From Cavia porcellus (Eukaryota; Chordata; Mammalia; Rodentia; Caviidae), in the NCBI RefSeq assembly GCF_034190915.1, contig NW_026947484.1, positions 79,493,982 to 79,557,981 on the forward strand: a DNA stretch of 64,000 bases. Direction: 5' to 3'. The translations under genes and the position numbers were made by a program. Of the stretch, positions 45,605 to 57,732 are shown piece by piece. The notes under the pieces are model-generated. The model ran no database searches. It was not told where the DNA came from and saw only the letters and a program-made list of their open reading frames with translations. Positions within the stretch are counted from its first letter, which is position 1. The number at the start of each line of letters is the position of its first letter.

Positions 45605-47595
45605 CTGTACGTTTTTATCCCCTTACTGGCATACCGTTTCTTTGATACAGTACTGAACTCAGTAGTAGTGGAGGGTCACATTGTGAGATTGTAAAAGAAC
45701 AGGTAGGAAGCGTGCCAGGGAATCAGTGATTAGTGCATCCAGTCATGTCTCCCTCTTGAACAATGGTACCTTCTTTGTTAATTGAAAAGAAATGCAAAAT
45801 GGGAGAAAACAGAAAAAAGGTAAAATAAAAAAATTTCTAACTCTTTTTTCTTTCTTTCTTTCTTCTTCATGACCTATGGCAGCTTACTGTAGTGTCTCTG
45901 TCTTGCATTTTCATGTATTATTCTGATACTGCCTGTAGGGAGCCTAGAACAGCTATTGGAGAGACAGTCTGTAATTGAAAGTTCTTTCAAGAGAAGGACT
46001 TCTATCAGGTCTGCAGAGGGAATAGCAGCTGCACCTGCTGACTTTTTTATGTTTGCCGACTCTGAAAGAATGCAAAGCATAAAGAAATTGAATGGTGTTA
46101 TTTCTTTTATAATTTCTCAGCAGAGATACAGTTTTCAAAATTATTGATAAGACCTAACAGTCTAACCAGGGCTTTAAAGAAGAAATTGCAACCTATAGCT
46201 TATTTTCAGATTGTGGAGAGCCAGTCTAAATATTTGCTTTATTCTGTATCAACATATAAATTCATAAGCTGTAGTCACCATAGCTCTTAGGGAGTAACAC
46301 TGCATCTCTCAGTCCTAAATTTATACTGTGCCACTGGTCCATGTGTGTACTGGTTTCAGCAGCAGCAGCAGCAGTCTCTGTTACAGGTAGCTTGGAAGAG
46401 CCACTAGGTGTTTTTCTCTAAGAGATAAATATCAAATCCTAATGAAAACATAAGAATGTTCTAAAGCATAGAAGTGATTTGGGTACTGTCTACATTTCAG
46501 AGAGAACTTGTGTAGCTCCATGTAAGCTGCTCATTTGCCTTTCTGTGGTGACAGTTGTGAGGGAGATGGAATGCGCCAAAAACATTCTGGGCTACTAAGG
46601 CCTTGGATAAGCAGGTTCCTGAGGGCAGGATTGTTTTCCAGCTCCTTAAAATCTCCTTGCTATGGGTTTTACTTCTTGTCTAGATTTTGTTCAAGGACAA
46701 ATGGTATCCTGTATTTCTTGTTAGATTTAAATGAAAAGAAAAGCAACGAATCCTTTATTTATAGTTTAGGTTTTATGCTTCTGACATCTTCAGGTTATTT
46801 TTGCTCATCAGTATTGTAAATTCTTTTCTGCACTTACACAAACCACTGGGAGTGGAAAACGTTATCACATACATAAGTGTTCTGCCAGGCCCTATAGGAA
46901 GGTTTACCATGCTCAGATTATTCCTGGGAAGTCTCAGTTGGCTCTTTGATTTTCCGAACAAACTTCTCTACATCCTTTCTCCTAGTGACATAGTATGTAC
47001 CCCATTACTGCTAACTATGCTTCAGAAATGGTCACATGACCCAGATCTGGCCACATCTTTTTAGTCCTATCAAATTGCTGCTCTGGGATTCAGATACACG
47101 GAGAGGGAAAAGATGCTGTTTCCTTTCTCAGGAGTTCCTAACCCATGGATGCTTGTGGTCATGCTCCCTCTCATACAATAATATCCTCGTTTAAGTAGAA
47201 ACAACCAGCCAGCACTCAGAGCAAAGTTGAAAACTTGCAGAACAGAATTGCATCAGGGAAAAAAAAATTTAAAAACCACACACGCACACAGAGAAAAAGT
47301 GTCACCTCTCTTGTTTCAGTCCCAGGTGCCCCACTTCTCACAACCCCTTCTTTGTTTCTGTGGGCTCCCTTATTTCTGTACTATTTGATTTTGTGATGAG
47401 TTTCTGTTATTCACACCCAAAAGAGAACTGATTACCACTGCCTCATAAAAGGAATGAGAGTGATGCAGCTAACAATTAAATACTTAAATTATTTAATATG
47501 GAAGCAAAGAGACCTCATTTTCTCCAGTAAGGCTAGAATTACAAATAGGGAAGGAGACATAGAAAAATTTCTCAAGAGTTGTAGGTTAAAAAAAA
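45605..47595. other. No recognised gene or repeat
   Basis: Unique-looking. Contains a short TTTC run (45851-45866) and a (CAG)6 run at 46357-46374 outside any supported reading frame. 45940-46150 is open on both strands for about 60 codons, with no motif. Confidence 0.3.
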
Positions 47596-47599
47596 AACT

Positions 47600-47770
47600 T
47601 AACATTTGTGTAGTGCTCTAAAGCTTGAAAAATATTTTCATAATCATATTCTCATTTGATCCTCATGATAATTCAGTGAAATGGAAAGAGTATTATGTAT
47701 AATTATCCACAGGTTATGAATGTAACAGAATGACAAGGAGTTTTTCTGTGGCTCTGAAATTGTAAGGTAA
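47600..47770 (+). repeat. MIR SINE fragment
   Basis: TTTGTGTAGTGCTCTAAAGC, TCTCATTTGATCCTCATGAT and ATAATTATCCACAGGTTATG follow MIR. Confidence 0.6.
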
Positions 47771-48089
47771 AAGACTACATCTGAAGATGAAGGATCATCA
47801 AGTGTTTTACATCCTGAGTCTGAGGCCCCCAATTTTTTTAGCCTAGCTTTTCTCATTGCAGTATTATCGTGAAGGGCCATTTTAGAGAACCTGCAAAACA
47901 AATCCCAAATTCAGAAAGGCCGAGAGAAAGCCTTGTAAATATTGAGGCATCTGTTGAAAGTAGCAAGTCATCCCTAGCTGGATGTCAGTTTTACCAGTAG
48001 ACCTACCTGCCTTTTGGCTTCAGAGCAATCAGAGTAAAGGAATAGAAAACAGAGAAAGAAAAGAGAGCACATGTTCAAAGGCTACTTTT

Positions 48090-48175
48090 CTAAAGCTATG
48101 AACCAAGTTAGCAACTGAGCTGGGATTTGAAAATAATCATTGATATTCACACTTTACCATGCATGAGAACCAAAA
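48090..48175 (+). repeat. MIR 3' fragment
   Basis: AAGTTAGCAACTGAGCTGGGA, then TTCACACTTTACCATGC, follow the MIR 3' half ('agtaagtggcagagctgggattc ... ccactac'). Confidence 0.5.
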
Positions 48176-48214
48176 GATAGGCAGGGTGAGTGGTTAAAGC
48201 AGTTTGTTGAAACC

Positions 48215-48335
48215 GACTTATTATCTCGGATTTGGTAAGTCTGGGAAGGGGCCCAAGATTCTGCATTTCTAACAATTGTTTTTTGGTTAAGCTGATAACT
48301 GTTGCTTTCATGGTAAGAACTACTTATATAGGGCC
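48215..48335 (+). mobile_element. MER5A-like hAT relic
   Basis: GATTTGGTAAGTCTGGGAAGG, GGCCCAAGATTCTGCATTTC and TAACAATTGTTTTTTGG with AAGCTGATAACTGTTG follow MER5A ('cagtaggtctggggtggggcc ... gaatttgcatttctaac ... ggtgatgctgatgctg'). Confidence 0.7.
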
Positions 48336-49201
48336 TCTTGCTTCAAATTCCAGAGCTCTTGGACACTGACATATAGTGTCTTTTTAGCAGTGCACCAGGA
48401 AGTGTTTATTCCCTGTCTTACTATAGTCTTACCAATATTTCAAAACGTGAGTTCCCAAGAAGTAATAGTTCATATCACATACTCATTTAGTCTATCTATA
48501 ATTTTGTCTTCAGAATCCGAAACTATGCAGATGCTGTTCTGGACGTGGGGTACAGGTACTGATGTTGGCAGTAACAGTTCTAAACTCTGATGTCTGTGTT
48601 ACATTAATGCGTTTCATTAGATGAGCGTGGTTTAAGAGCAGAGCTAAACAGTAGCAGTATATATGGGAAGTGGTAACTTTGATTTTCCCATCAAATGTAC
48701 ATCACGGAGAAAAAATAAAGCAGAAAATAAACAAGATGAACTCAAAATACTGTAGCAAATGCTGGGCTGAAATACTGCCAGGTGTGGAGGTGTAGAAAAA
48801 TGAACACATATTTCGGAGGCAAAGCAGGAAACTGTTTAAATCCTTTTGCAGAAGTTTCAGAAAACTAATTCTGGCATGGATCTATGAGCAGCGTTGCCGG
48901 GTTCGTCATGTAGGCAAACCAACAGTAACTATATGAATTCCCTTGTCCAGCCTTGGATGCTGTGTAACTCCCCTAAAACATCACCTTCAAGTGTGCCAAA
49001 GAATAGAACACAGAGAAAAAATTCAGCAACTTTCTTTATATAATATACTGAAAGGTGTGAACTCTCAATAAATGGTAGCTAGGTTTTGCTCACTATACAA
49101 GGCAATATTCCTACAATTGGAATATAACACTAAAATAGATATATTTGGGTATATGAGAACATGTGTATATACATATATTTTTTTTCTTTTAATATTTCCT
49201 T

Positions 49202-49282
49202 GGGCAGGGGTGTAGCTTAGAGGTAGAATACTTACCCAGCATGCATGAGGTCCTAGGTCTAATCTTTAGTACCACAAAAAAA
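49202..49282 (+). mobile_element. ID-family SINE, old copy
   Basis: GGGCAGGGGTGTAGCTTAGA, CAGCATGCATGAGGTCC and TAATCTTTAGTACC with a short A tail. Confidence 0.8.
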
Positions 49283-49733
49283 GTTTTAGAATTTAGTTTA
49301 GAATAAAATATAACACCTATTCTTAAAAAAACTAATGACTCTAACATATGTTCTGCAAATAAATTAGTGGCATGCTGTAGTTTTAAAAGTTCTGACACCA
49401 GGGACCCACCTCTGTGATATTCATATTCATTTGCTTGGGAACAAAATCTGAGCATTGTCATTATTTTTCTTACCCCGCTGCCAGGTCAGGTGATTTGCGT
49501 GTACAGGCAGAAATGAGAAACCATCTAATGGGTAAGTTAAGTTAAAGTGATAGGCTGGAAATGAGTTTTATAGATGCACTGATGTAATGTCTTCAGCCCT
49601 TACAAACCTCACACAAACACTACCATTTTCTATGCCTATTTTGATATGAAAAATGTTGGGAAACTCTGGTAGTTAGTAAACAGATCGTTTGTTCATTTTG
49701 ATATGGTGTGCATTACACTTTATGAGTATATGT

Positions 49734-49734
<1 letters not shown>

Positions 49735-49779
<45 letters not shown>
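49735..49779. repeat. (TG)n microsatellite
   Basis: About 20 uninterrupted TG units. Probably length-polymorphic. Confidence 0.97.
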
Positions 49780-49909
49780 AGAGGTGGTGTAAAACCTGAC
49801 CCATGACACAAGGTAAATGCTCCAACTTGTCTTTTATAGAATCTCCCTTGGAAGGATACAATAACAACTAAAATAAAAAAAACAAAAGAATCTTAGAAAT
49901 TGTCCTCCA

Positions 49910-50045
49910 GTCCATCTCTTTGTCTTTAAGATAAGAAAGCTATTTCAAATCATAGAGGAAATCACAGCTGGAGTTAGACATGAACCTGATTCTTTCAAAC
50001 CCTCTCCATACAGCTCAATAGCAAATCATATCCCCACAGGAGGCA
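49910..50045 (+). repeat. MIR 3' fragment
   Basis: TCTTTAAGATAAGAAAGCTA, AAATCACAGCTGGAGTTAGAC and ATGAACCTGATTC follow MIR. Confidence 0.5.
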
Positions 50046-50049
50046 ACAT

Positions 50050-50890
50050 TTAATCATGTAAAGTAAACAAATAAATGCATCACCCCATTCATGAGCCATC
50101 CCCTATGAAGGACTTCCATTCTGCCTTTGTTGTGTCTTTGCTAGACACTCAAGCAAAGGATCTACAGAGAGGCTGATTATTTGTCTTATGTTCCACACAG
50201 ACATAAAATGAAGAAAAATGACACATAAATTTTCCCCAGGTAGGTAAACTGCCAAGTTCCTGCCAACTCTTCTTTCCACGCTCTGAGTTCTCTCTCCAGG
50301 CCCTCGCTGGCTGCTGCTTTGATTGCTATCATCATTTCTGTTTCTCTGAGGACACAGAATGTTGCCAGCCTACTTTGTCCTCCTCAGATGCGCGCGTTTA
50401 ACTGTTCTCTTAAGTCCCTTCCATCCTGCCTCTAGCCCATTTCTCTCTCTAGATTGTACATTATTCTTCATTCTTCCTGAGGTCTTAACAATCACATCAC
50501 TCACTTGCTGTCACTGCTGTTATTGCTGTTGCTGCTCTCAACTAGCTTCGTGGATTTAAGTACCACTATTGCCAGTGGAAATTCTAGCTTCCTTGGTTGT
50601 GAGATTCTGGATACTGGTCCTTTCTCCCTAGTGATATTTGGTGGATCTCTGCTAAAAATGGGTTCTGAGTGCACACAGAGTGGTAACCCTCTTGCCCTCT
50701 TGCCATAGGTACATTTGCTACCATTAAGCCAGGAATTCTGTTCCCAAGATCCTATCCTGATATTTTGTCCCTTCTCTTCAGGGAAACTACCTTTCTCAGT
50801 TTTTCAGAGAACCTAGAAGTAGTTTTATTGCTAAAATAGTGCGTAATTATTGGCTCTAAGGATTTTTGCACTAAACACGTTGCATGTGAC
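50050..50890. other. No recognised gene or repeat
   Basis: Unique-looking, locally pyrimidine-rich (50400-50560). Short frames there encode low-complexity peptides. Confidence 0.3.
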
Positions 50891-50894
50891 TGAT

Positions 50895-51060
50895 AGCTAT
50901 GTCATATACTAAATGTTTGACTTTGGATAGATCACTGATCTGAGTATTTGTAAATGAAGATAATCATGATACATAATTATAGTTTTGTGAACATTAAATG
51001 GGATAATACAAATGATGTACACAGGGTGGTATTTAGCACACATTAATACCCCAATAATAA
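50895..51060 (-). repeat. MIR SINE fragment
   Basis: GACTTTGGATAGATCACTGA, AATGAAGATAATCATGATAC and TGTGAACATTAAATGGGATAA with TATTTAGCACACATTAATAC follow MIR in reverse. Confidence 0.65.
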
Positions 51061-51064
51061 TAAT

Positions 51065-51925
51065 TCATTTATTAGATTAAACTTATTTTACTGTTTTTGG
51101 ATCATGTGATCACTACCTAGTTAGCCATATGTTTCATGTAGTCTGTAACTGTGTGGCTTTCTATTACCAAAAACAATAGGGAAGAAAAGATATTGGAGAT
51201 TTTGAGTGAGTTACGTCATCTGTATCACCTGAGTACAAGTTCAGCTAGAAGAGAGAGACACACATGAAAATAACAATCATCTGTTCCTCACTTGCTCCTT
51301 TTCAGTGTCTCACCCAGAAGACCACCAAGAGAAACCAATTCATTTGCTTTTTAGCTAGTTTGATGATTATCAGTTTATCTCTGCAAAATAGCTCATAGAT
51401 TGTTACTATTCTATCTAAATACTGTATCTCCACATAATACTTCATTGATATCTATTTCTTATAATAGCTAACTAGGTAATTTGGACTAACTCTCAAGCTA
51501 AGGACAACCAAAGATCTTGAATGAAGGAGAAAGAAAAGAATCTTCTTGAAAGCAAACAAGCAAGCAAGCAAGCAAGCAAGCAAGAAAGAAAGAAAGAAAG
51601 AAAGAAAAAAATCACCCAGAACTAAAAATTGATTTTTTTGAGGGTTTTTACCAAGTCTTCAGAAGCACCTGCAAAGGTGAACTGCCTTTTTGGTGATGTC
51701 CCTAGGGCTGGATAAACAGAAGTTGAAAAGTAAAACCTTCTAGGAGCAGGAGTTCAATGACTCAAATCAAGGTTACATGTCAGCTGAAAATCTGAAAAGC
51801 TATGTCCTTGACATGAGGAGCAACTTCTAAGACATCAGCTCTTGCATGAATTTGTAGTTAAGTTTTACCTCATTGAATGGTACAAGCAAATTCCAACTTT
51901 GACATTACATTAAAACATACCTGCA
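51065..51925. other. Unique sequence with a (CAAG)n(AAAG)n microsatellite
   Basis: The microsatellite lies at about 51550-51609. Otherwise nothing recognised. Confidence 0.4.
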
Positions 51926-51929
51926 ATGA

Positions 51930-53990
51930 TAACACACATTGCTATTTGAAGAAGCAAATAAATATCTTTTCAGAAGGAAGATATCATCATACCAGGTTTC
52001 AAAATATCCTTTAAATACATTATAAATTACAGTATCCAGCACACAATAAAAAATGACCAGGCTTACAATGAAGTAAGATAGAATGAATGACCGGTAGAAG
52101 AAAAAGAACAGATAACAGATCTCAAAACACGAATTACTGAATTCATCAGATATGTTTCACAAAATAACCAGGATTGCTACATCTATGAAATAAATTCCAT
52201 GTTTAAAAATATCAGAATTAAACTGGAGATGGAAAGAGGGGAGAGCAAAATAAGGCTGAAGGTTGGGTGCACATTATCAAAGAATGGCATCTGCATGGAG
52301 GAAAACATCCCATAACTCACTGCATTGTCAAGTAGTATGTGTCAGTAATTATAATAAAAAGAAATAAGTTGGCAACTCCAAAACTTAACGTGGCATATTA
52401 AGTAAAAAACCAACATTGAAAGTATAATCCTCAAAAGAAAGATGGGCTTAAGGGCAAATTAAATGGAGGTAAATTTAACATGGAAATGGAAAGAAACAAG
52501 AAACTCTCCGGAATACCGTAAGGGAAAGAGAGAAAGAGGAAAGGAAGGAAATAATATGAGATTAGATAAGAGACATAAGGGATATCAATTAGAAAATAGG
52601 GCAGAGATAACATCTGAAGAAATAATAGCTTTGAAGTTTCAAAACCAAAAAAAGACATCAATCCACAACTTCAAGAATCCCAATGTGTCCTAAGCTGATT
52701 GAGTATTAGAACACACTAAGAGATTGCAGCAAAATTTCAAACAACAGGGAAAAGAGAGAAAAAAACTTAGAAATGTGAAAAAAAGCAAATTTCCTTTTTT
52801 AGATGAACAGTTTCATTGAGAAGACTTCTCAACAGTAGCAAAAGAAGCCAAAAAACAAGGGAAAATATTTTAAACTAACACATTTGATATGGCAAGAGAA
52901 CATGTTATTTGTAATTAAACCTCTTTAAGAAATAAAACTGATTATAACTTAGAGCCTAGTAGAGACAAATATTGAAATGTTAAAAAATAAATTCCAAATA
53001 AAAGAATTGGTTAGGATAAATAGTACAAAATAAGAGAAGAGTTTTAGCTCAAGTATACCAGCACTTACATTGTATATAAAAATTTCAAAAACTCATTTTG
53101 AATGAAAAATGTACAGAGTGTATTGAAAACACAATGACACACTGTTTGGAGGACTAATTTAAAATATAAAGATATAGAATGAAACAAAAAAATAATTAAA
53201 TTAAACTAAGTCCCCCAATCAACTGTAGATATAATATACTTAGCATAGACTTTACAGAGAAATATGACGCTACATAATAAAATATCCAAGTTACTCTAAG
53301 GAAACAACTATATAAAATTTATGTGACTAATAAGATGCCCTCAAAATACATGAAGCAACATGACCAAAATGAAAAATGGGCATATCCACAAGCATGGCAA
53401 GTTTTCATGTACTCAATAACTTATGGAATGATAAACCCAAAAAAAGTAATATACAAGATTCAATCAATATGATAAACAAACTGACCCAAATGAAAAAGCT
53501 CTATGCATATTCATTTTTTGGCACGAACTCCACGAAATTCTCTGTAGAGTATGTTTTCTAATTCAATAAAACTATAGTAGATATTAATAAGTAGAAAATT
53601 CCCATAAGTTTGGAATTTGAGAAAGATACTCCTAAATAATCTACAGGTAAAGAAGAAATAACAGTGGCTATTAGAAATTAGAATTTAATGATAATAAAAA
53701 TACCACAAGTCAACACTCATAGGAAATATCTAATACACTGCTAAATATGTTAGAAAAAAGAAGGCAAAAAAGTTCAGTTACCTGAACATCATTAAAGCAA
53801 TTGATTAAGAACAGCAAATTAAACTGAGAAAAAATAGAAAAAAATAATTACAACAAATTTTTTTTAAAAAACAGAATGAAGTAATACAGTTAAAAGCTGG
53901 TCCTTTTAATTTAGACAACAAAAGTACCCCAATTTTCTAAAGCAGATCCAAGGAACCTGAGTTGAGAGAAAAGCAAACACCAAGGAGCTA
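51930..53990 (+). mobile_element. Very old L1 (L1ME/L1M type), ORF1 to ORF2 remnant
   Basis: CCAGCACACAATAAAAAATG and GACCAGGCTTACAATGAAG open an L1ME-type ORF1 region. Later text (52740-52880: CAGTTTCATTGAGAAGACTT, CTCAACAGTAGCAAAAGAAG) fits an ORF1 C-terminus, and 53290-53830 resembles ORF2. Stops are frequent in every frame. Boundaries and continuity are uncertain. Confidence 0.5.
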
Positions 53991-53999
53991 AGCAGTATA

Positions 54000-55815
54000 G
54001 ACTGATTAAAGAATAGGTAACTAAATTCAGCAAGTTCAAAGAAGATATAACACAAAAGATGGTGGAACTAATCACAAACTTGACAATGCGGATATGGGAA
54101 AAAATAAAAAATTGAAGGCTCTTACCAAAATTGTTCAAAATATGAATGAAAAATTTACCAAATTACAATATCCACAACGATTTTGAGCTAAATACTGAGT
54201 ATAAAAAATTGTATAGAATTCATAAATTACAGAAATGACAATGTGAAGACAGAATTTCTGAAAGTGAGGACAAAATGGTAAGTCACAAAAAAATAGTCTA
54301 AGAAGTCTTGAAAACAATAAAGAGGAAAAGAAAAATTCTTCCAACAGCTATCAGAAAATATTAAGAAGACTAAACTAAGGCTAATTGAAGTTAAAGACGA
54401 AGTAGAAGACAACATACATGGAAAAAAATCTGTGTACAGAAATTATTATAAAACTTTTCAAGTGTAAGAAGGATTTTCTGAAGCTGACAGAACACCAACT
54501 ACCTACAATAAGAAAGGAAATTCTCCATGACACATCTTAGTCAAAATCCCAGATGTCCAACAAAAACAGTCTTGAAAGCTATCAGAAATAAAGCAAAAAA
54601 AAAAAAAAATCATGTGTAAAGGTAAACCCATCAAGATTACAGTAGACTTCTTTACACAAACTTTGTAGGCCAGGAGAGTTTGCAATAAGTGTTTCAAGCC
54701 TTAAAAGCAAGCAACTTCCAACCCATGCTAATATAGCCTGCCAAACTATCTTTCAAATTTGATGGAGTAGTAGACCATTCCATGACTAAGCACATTCTCA
54801 AAGATACATGAAAACCAAACCAGCACTCCAACAGACACAAACTAAAATTACACTTGATAGAGACTATGAAGACAACAAAGCAAAAAAATCAGATGGAATT
54901 TATATATCAAGCAAAATAAGTAGAATAAAACAGGAAGAATAAAGGAGTCGACAACAGAAAAAGAATGCAATGATAGCAATTAATCAGTATCTTTTAATAA
55001 TAGCTCCCAATGTAAATGGTCTCAACTGAACAATTAAAAGACACGAGTAGGTAGACTGAGTCAAAATACAGAATCCAACAGTCTGCCACATTGAAGAAAT
55101 TTAACTCAAAAAGAAATCCATAGGCTAAATATCAAAGGCTATGACACAAAATTTTATGCACCAGGACTCCGAAAGCAAAAAGGGTAGTAATTTTACTCTC
55201 ACACAAAGTAAACTGCAAGCTTAAAATGATGAGAAGAGACAAAAAAGAGCAATACAGATTAGTTAAGGGAACAACCCAACAGGAAGTGATAAAATTGTAA
55301 ATACATATGCACCAAATATTAGAGAAGTTGACTTTATAAAACAAATGCTGCTGGACATGAAAGAACAAATAAATACCAACATAATCATAGAGGGTGACCT
55401 CTATACCCACTTTCACAAAGAAATCAGTAAATAAAAACCAACAAAGAAATGTCAGAACTGACCCACACCTTGGGACAAATGGATTAACAGATGTGTATAA
55501 ATTATTTACCCTACAACAGATACACATTTTTCTCAGTGGCACAAGAAACTTTCTCCAAAATAGACCACACATTAATCCACAAAGCTTGCATGAGTATAGA
55601 AGAATCAAAGTCACTTCGTGTAAAATACCACATCATTATGTGCTGAAAGAAATTAATCACAAAACAAACCACAGAAAATATTTTATAAACATATTGAACT
55701 GGAATGAAACAATTCCAGCACAACACCCTAGAACCTAAGGGACACAATGAAAGCAGTGCTAAGGGAAGTTTATTGTAGTCAGCGCTCATATAAGGAAAGC
55801 ACAGTGAGCCCAAAT
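54000..55815 (+). mobile_element. Old L1: ORF1 3' part and ORF2 endonuclease region
   Basis: 54480-54760 reads as a broken ORF1 C-terminus (AGAACACCAACTACCTACAA, GTAAACCCATCAAGATTACAG). 54960-55740 follows the ORF2 apurinic endonuclease region: ATAGCTCCCAATGTAAATGG, ACATATGCACCAAATATTAG, AAATACCAACATAATCATAG, GATTAACAGATGTGTATAAA, GATACACATTTTTCTCAGTGG and AATAGACCACACATTAATCC. Near 55745 it reaches the sequence coding TMKAVLR. A 160-codon minus-strand frame across the region is incidental. Confidence 0.75.
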
Positions 55816-55820
55816 AATCT

Positions 55821-55964
55821 AATGTTGAGCCATCCCTGCAACTGTGAGATGAAACCTATTTGGTCCTGGTATATGATCCTTTGGATGACTTGTTGCATTC
55901 TATTTGCCAATATTTTATTGTGGATTTTTACATCTGTGCTCATTAAGGAGATTGGCCACAGCAC
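55821..55964 (-). mobile_element. Inverted L1 ORF2 reverse-transcriptase segment
   Basis: On the minus strand this codes for [35 protein letters not shown] and LQGWLNI, the L1 reverse-transcriptase stretch around palm motif A. The plus-strand L1 sequence immediately to the right begins at exactly the next ORF2 position. A 5' inversion by twin priming, or a local inversion, explains it. Confidence 0.85.
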
Positions 55965-56277
55965 GTAAAAATGAATACATGTAATGCACGACATAAACAG
56001 AAATAAGAAAAAATACACTGTCATGTCAATAGATGCAGAAAAAACATCTGGCAAAATCCAATACCATTCATGATTAAAAAAACTTTAATAGAGATAGAAG
56101 GACTTTATCTCAGTCTGATAAAAGACATTTATGGCAAACAAATGGCCAATATCATTTTAAATGAGGAGAAGCTGGAACTTTTCCCTCTAAAATCAGGAAC
56201 AAGATAAAGATGTTCACTATTACCACTTCTATTCAATACAATAGTCAAAATATTAGCCAAAGCAAATAGGTAAGAGA

Positions 56278-56281
<4 letters not shown>

Positions 56282-56342
<61 letters not shown>
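56282..56342. repeat. (TA)n microsatellite
   Basis: About 30 TA units with one ACATA break, inside L1. Confidence 0.97.
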
Positions 56343-56343
<1 letters not shown>

Positions 56344-56456
56344 CACGTGTATAATATATAAAGGAAGAAATTTAATTATTACTACTTGCAGATGAAATGA
56401 ACCTTTACATAGAAGACTCAAGAAATTCCAGCAAAATTCTTTTAGAATTAATAACC

Positions 56457-56630
56457 AGTCAGGTGTAGTGGTAATCCAGGCACAGTGGTGCATGCCTGTA
56501 ATCCCAGCACTCTGAAGGCTGAGGTAGGAGAATCATTGTGAGTTCAAAGCCTGCTTGGGATACACAGTGAGTCCAAAGCCAGACTGAACTACATTATGAG
56601 ACCCCGTTTCAAAAAACAGAAAGAAAAAAA
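56457..56630 (+). mobile_element. B1-like (7SL-derived) SINE inside L1
   Basis: GGCACAGTGGTGCATGCCTG, TAATCCCAGCACTCTGAAGG, CTGAGGTAGGAGAATCATTG and GAGACCCCGTTTCAAAAAAC are 7SL-type. A second partial 7SL-like start precedes it at 56457. Confidence 0.92.
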
Positions 56631-57425
56631 AATTCAGCAAAGCAGCAGGATACAAAATTAACATGCAAAAAAAAATAGTGTTTCTGTACACCAATGAAAT
56701 TAAGAAAACAATGATGTTCACCATAGCATCAAGAAAAATTAAATTCTTATTAGTTAACCTAATCAAGAAAGTGAAAGATCTCTACAATGAAAACTATAGA
56801 ATTCTGAAAAAGGATATTGAAGAGATGGTCAGAAAGTGGAAAGATACCTACCATTTCAGTATAGGTAAAACAAATATTGTCAAAATAGCCATATCTCCAA
56901 AACTGATATACAGATTAATTCAATCCTAATCAAAGTATCAGTATGATACTCACAATACTAGAGAAAAATCCTAAAATTCATATGGAACCAGAAGATGCCC
57001 AGGACAGCAAAAACAGTCCTGGGTGACAAGAGAAAAGCGGGAGGCATCACAATCCTGATATCAAGTCAAATTACAAAGCTACAGTTATATTACAAAGCTG
57101 CTGGCCCAAGAACAGACAAGTGGATCAATGAAAGAGAATAAAGGATGTAGAAACATCTCTAGAGAGATTAAGCCACCTGATCTTTGACAAAGGGGACATT
57201 ATGTGTCACAAACATCAACCAAAAAAGAAAATGGTGGCAGGGGATCTAGAGATGGAAAGAGAGAAGGAGGAGGAGTGTGAAAGTGAAATGAAAAGAATCA
57301 AGATGTGTTAAGTACATGCATTCACTCCCCAAGATGAATGTAAACATTGTGTATGTAAACATGCACTAATTTTAAAAAATTATGTTTTGGTTGGATCTGA
57401 TTATCAAAGAAATCTTATTATATAT

Positions 57426-57732
57426 TGACCGGAGCAGCCCCCCAATGAGACAGAGGACGCTCTTGTGGGTAACAGGTAACTGCCGCTTTATTGTTGCGGG
57501 CTCTGGCTTATATATTCGGCCGTGACCAATCACAGGCTGCCACAAGAGCTGCTCACGAGGAGGCAGGGCTGGAATGGGACGCAGGGCTCTGGCCAATATA
57601 CCCAGCTGTGGCCAATCAGGGGTTGCCACGGAGTGAGCACGGGGTGGCTAGTTTGAAGAGGGACGTAGCGCATTGCGAAAGCTGGCGTGGTCCTTAGTCC
57701 TGGGCGGGGTATGTGAGCGCCTGTGCCCAACA
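57426..57732 (-). mobile_element. Solo LTR of an ERVK/IAP-like endogenous retrovirus
   Basis: Read on the minus strand it begins TGTTGGGCACAGG and ends CCGGTCA, i.e. TG...CA, and is flanked by perfect 6-bp direct repeats ATATAT (57420-57425 and 57733-57738). In its own sense it has ATTGG boxes (reverse of CCAAT at 57612-57616, 57593-57597 and 57526-57530), a TATATA-type box (about 57508-57516) and AATAAA (57487-57492). U3 is about 57520-57732. The sequence is CpG-rich, suggesting a recent insertion or reduced methylation decay. No internal retroviral genes accompany it, consistent with LTR-LTR recombination. A 6-bp duplication is typical of class II (ERVK) elements. Family name not assigned. 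Confidence 0.85.
57498..57648. repeat. Imperfect ~86-bp tandem duplication inside the LTR
   Basis: GGGCTCTGGC occurs at 57498-57507 and 57584-57593, followed in both by a TATA/CCAAT-like block, GTG(A/G)CCAATCA and a (G/T)TGCCAC segment. U3 enhancer duplications are common in retroviral LTRs. Confidence 0.65.

Larger units (their letters stand above)
55965..57250 (+). mobile_element. Old L1 ORF2, reverse-transcriptase to C-terminus
   Basis: TGTCATGTCAATAGATGCAG, ATTCATGATTAAAAAAACTT, AAATCAGGAACAAGATAAAG, AGCAAAGCAGCAGGATACAAA, GATCTCTACAATGAAAACTA, CCAAAACTGATATACAGATT and AAAGCGGGAGGCATCACAAT follow ORF2 in order. It is interrupted by a (TA)n run (56282-56342) and a B1-like SINE (56457-56630). 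The 3' end near 57250 becomes a purine-rich stretch. No intact frame. Confidence 0.85.

Noticed and set aside
45953..46147. Overlapping frames of ~60 codons on both strands as a small gene
   Set aside because: No start context, splice sites or motif; listed only as unique sequence.
46357..46374. (CAG)6 as a polyglutamine tract
   Set aside because: No supported reading frame or exon around it.
51550..51609. CRISPR-like regular repeats
   Set aside because: Simple CAAG/AAAG microsatellite with no spacers; the window is a mammalian genome.
55132..55614. 160-codon open frame on the minus strand
   Set aside because: It is antisense to the L1 endonuclease region; its length follows from A-rich sense DNA lacking the complementary stop triplets.
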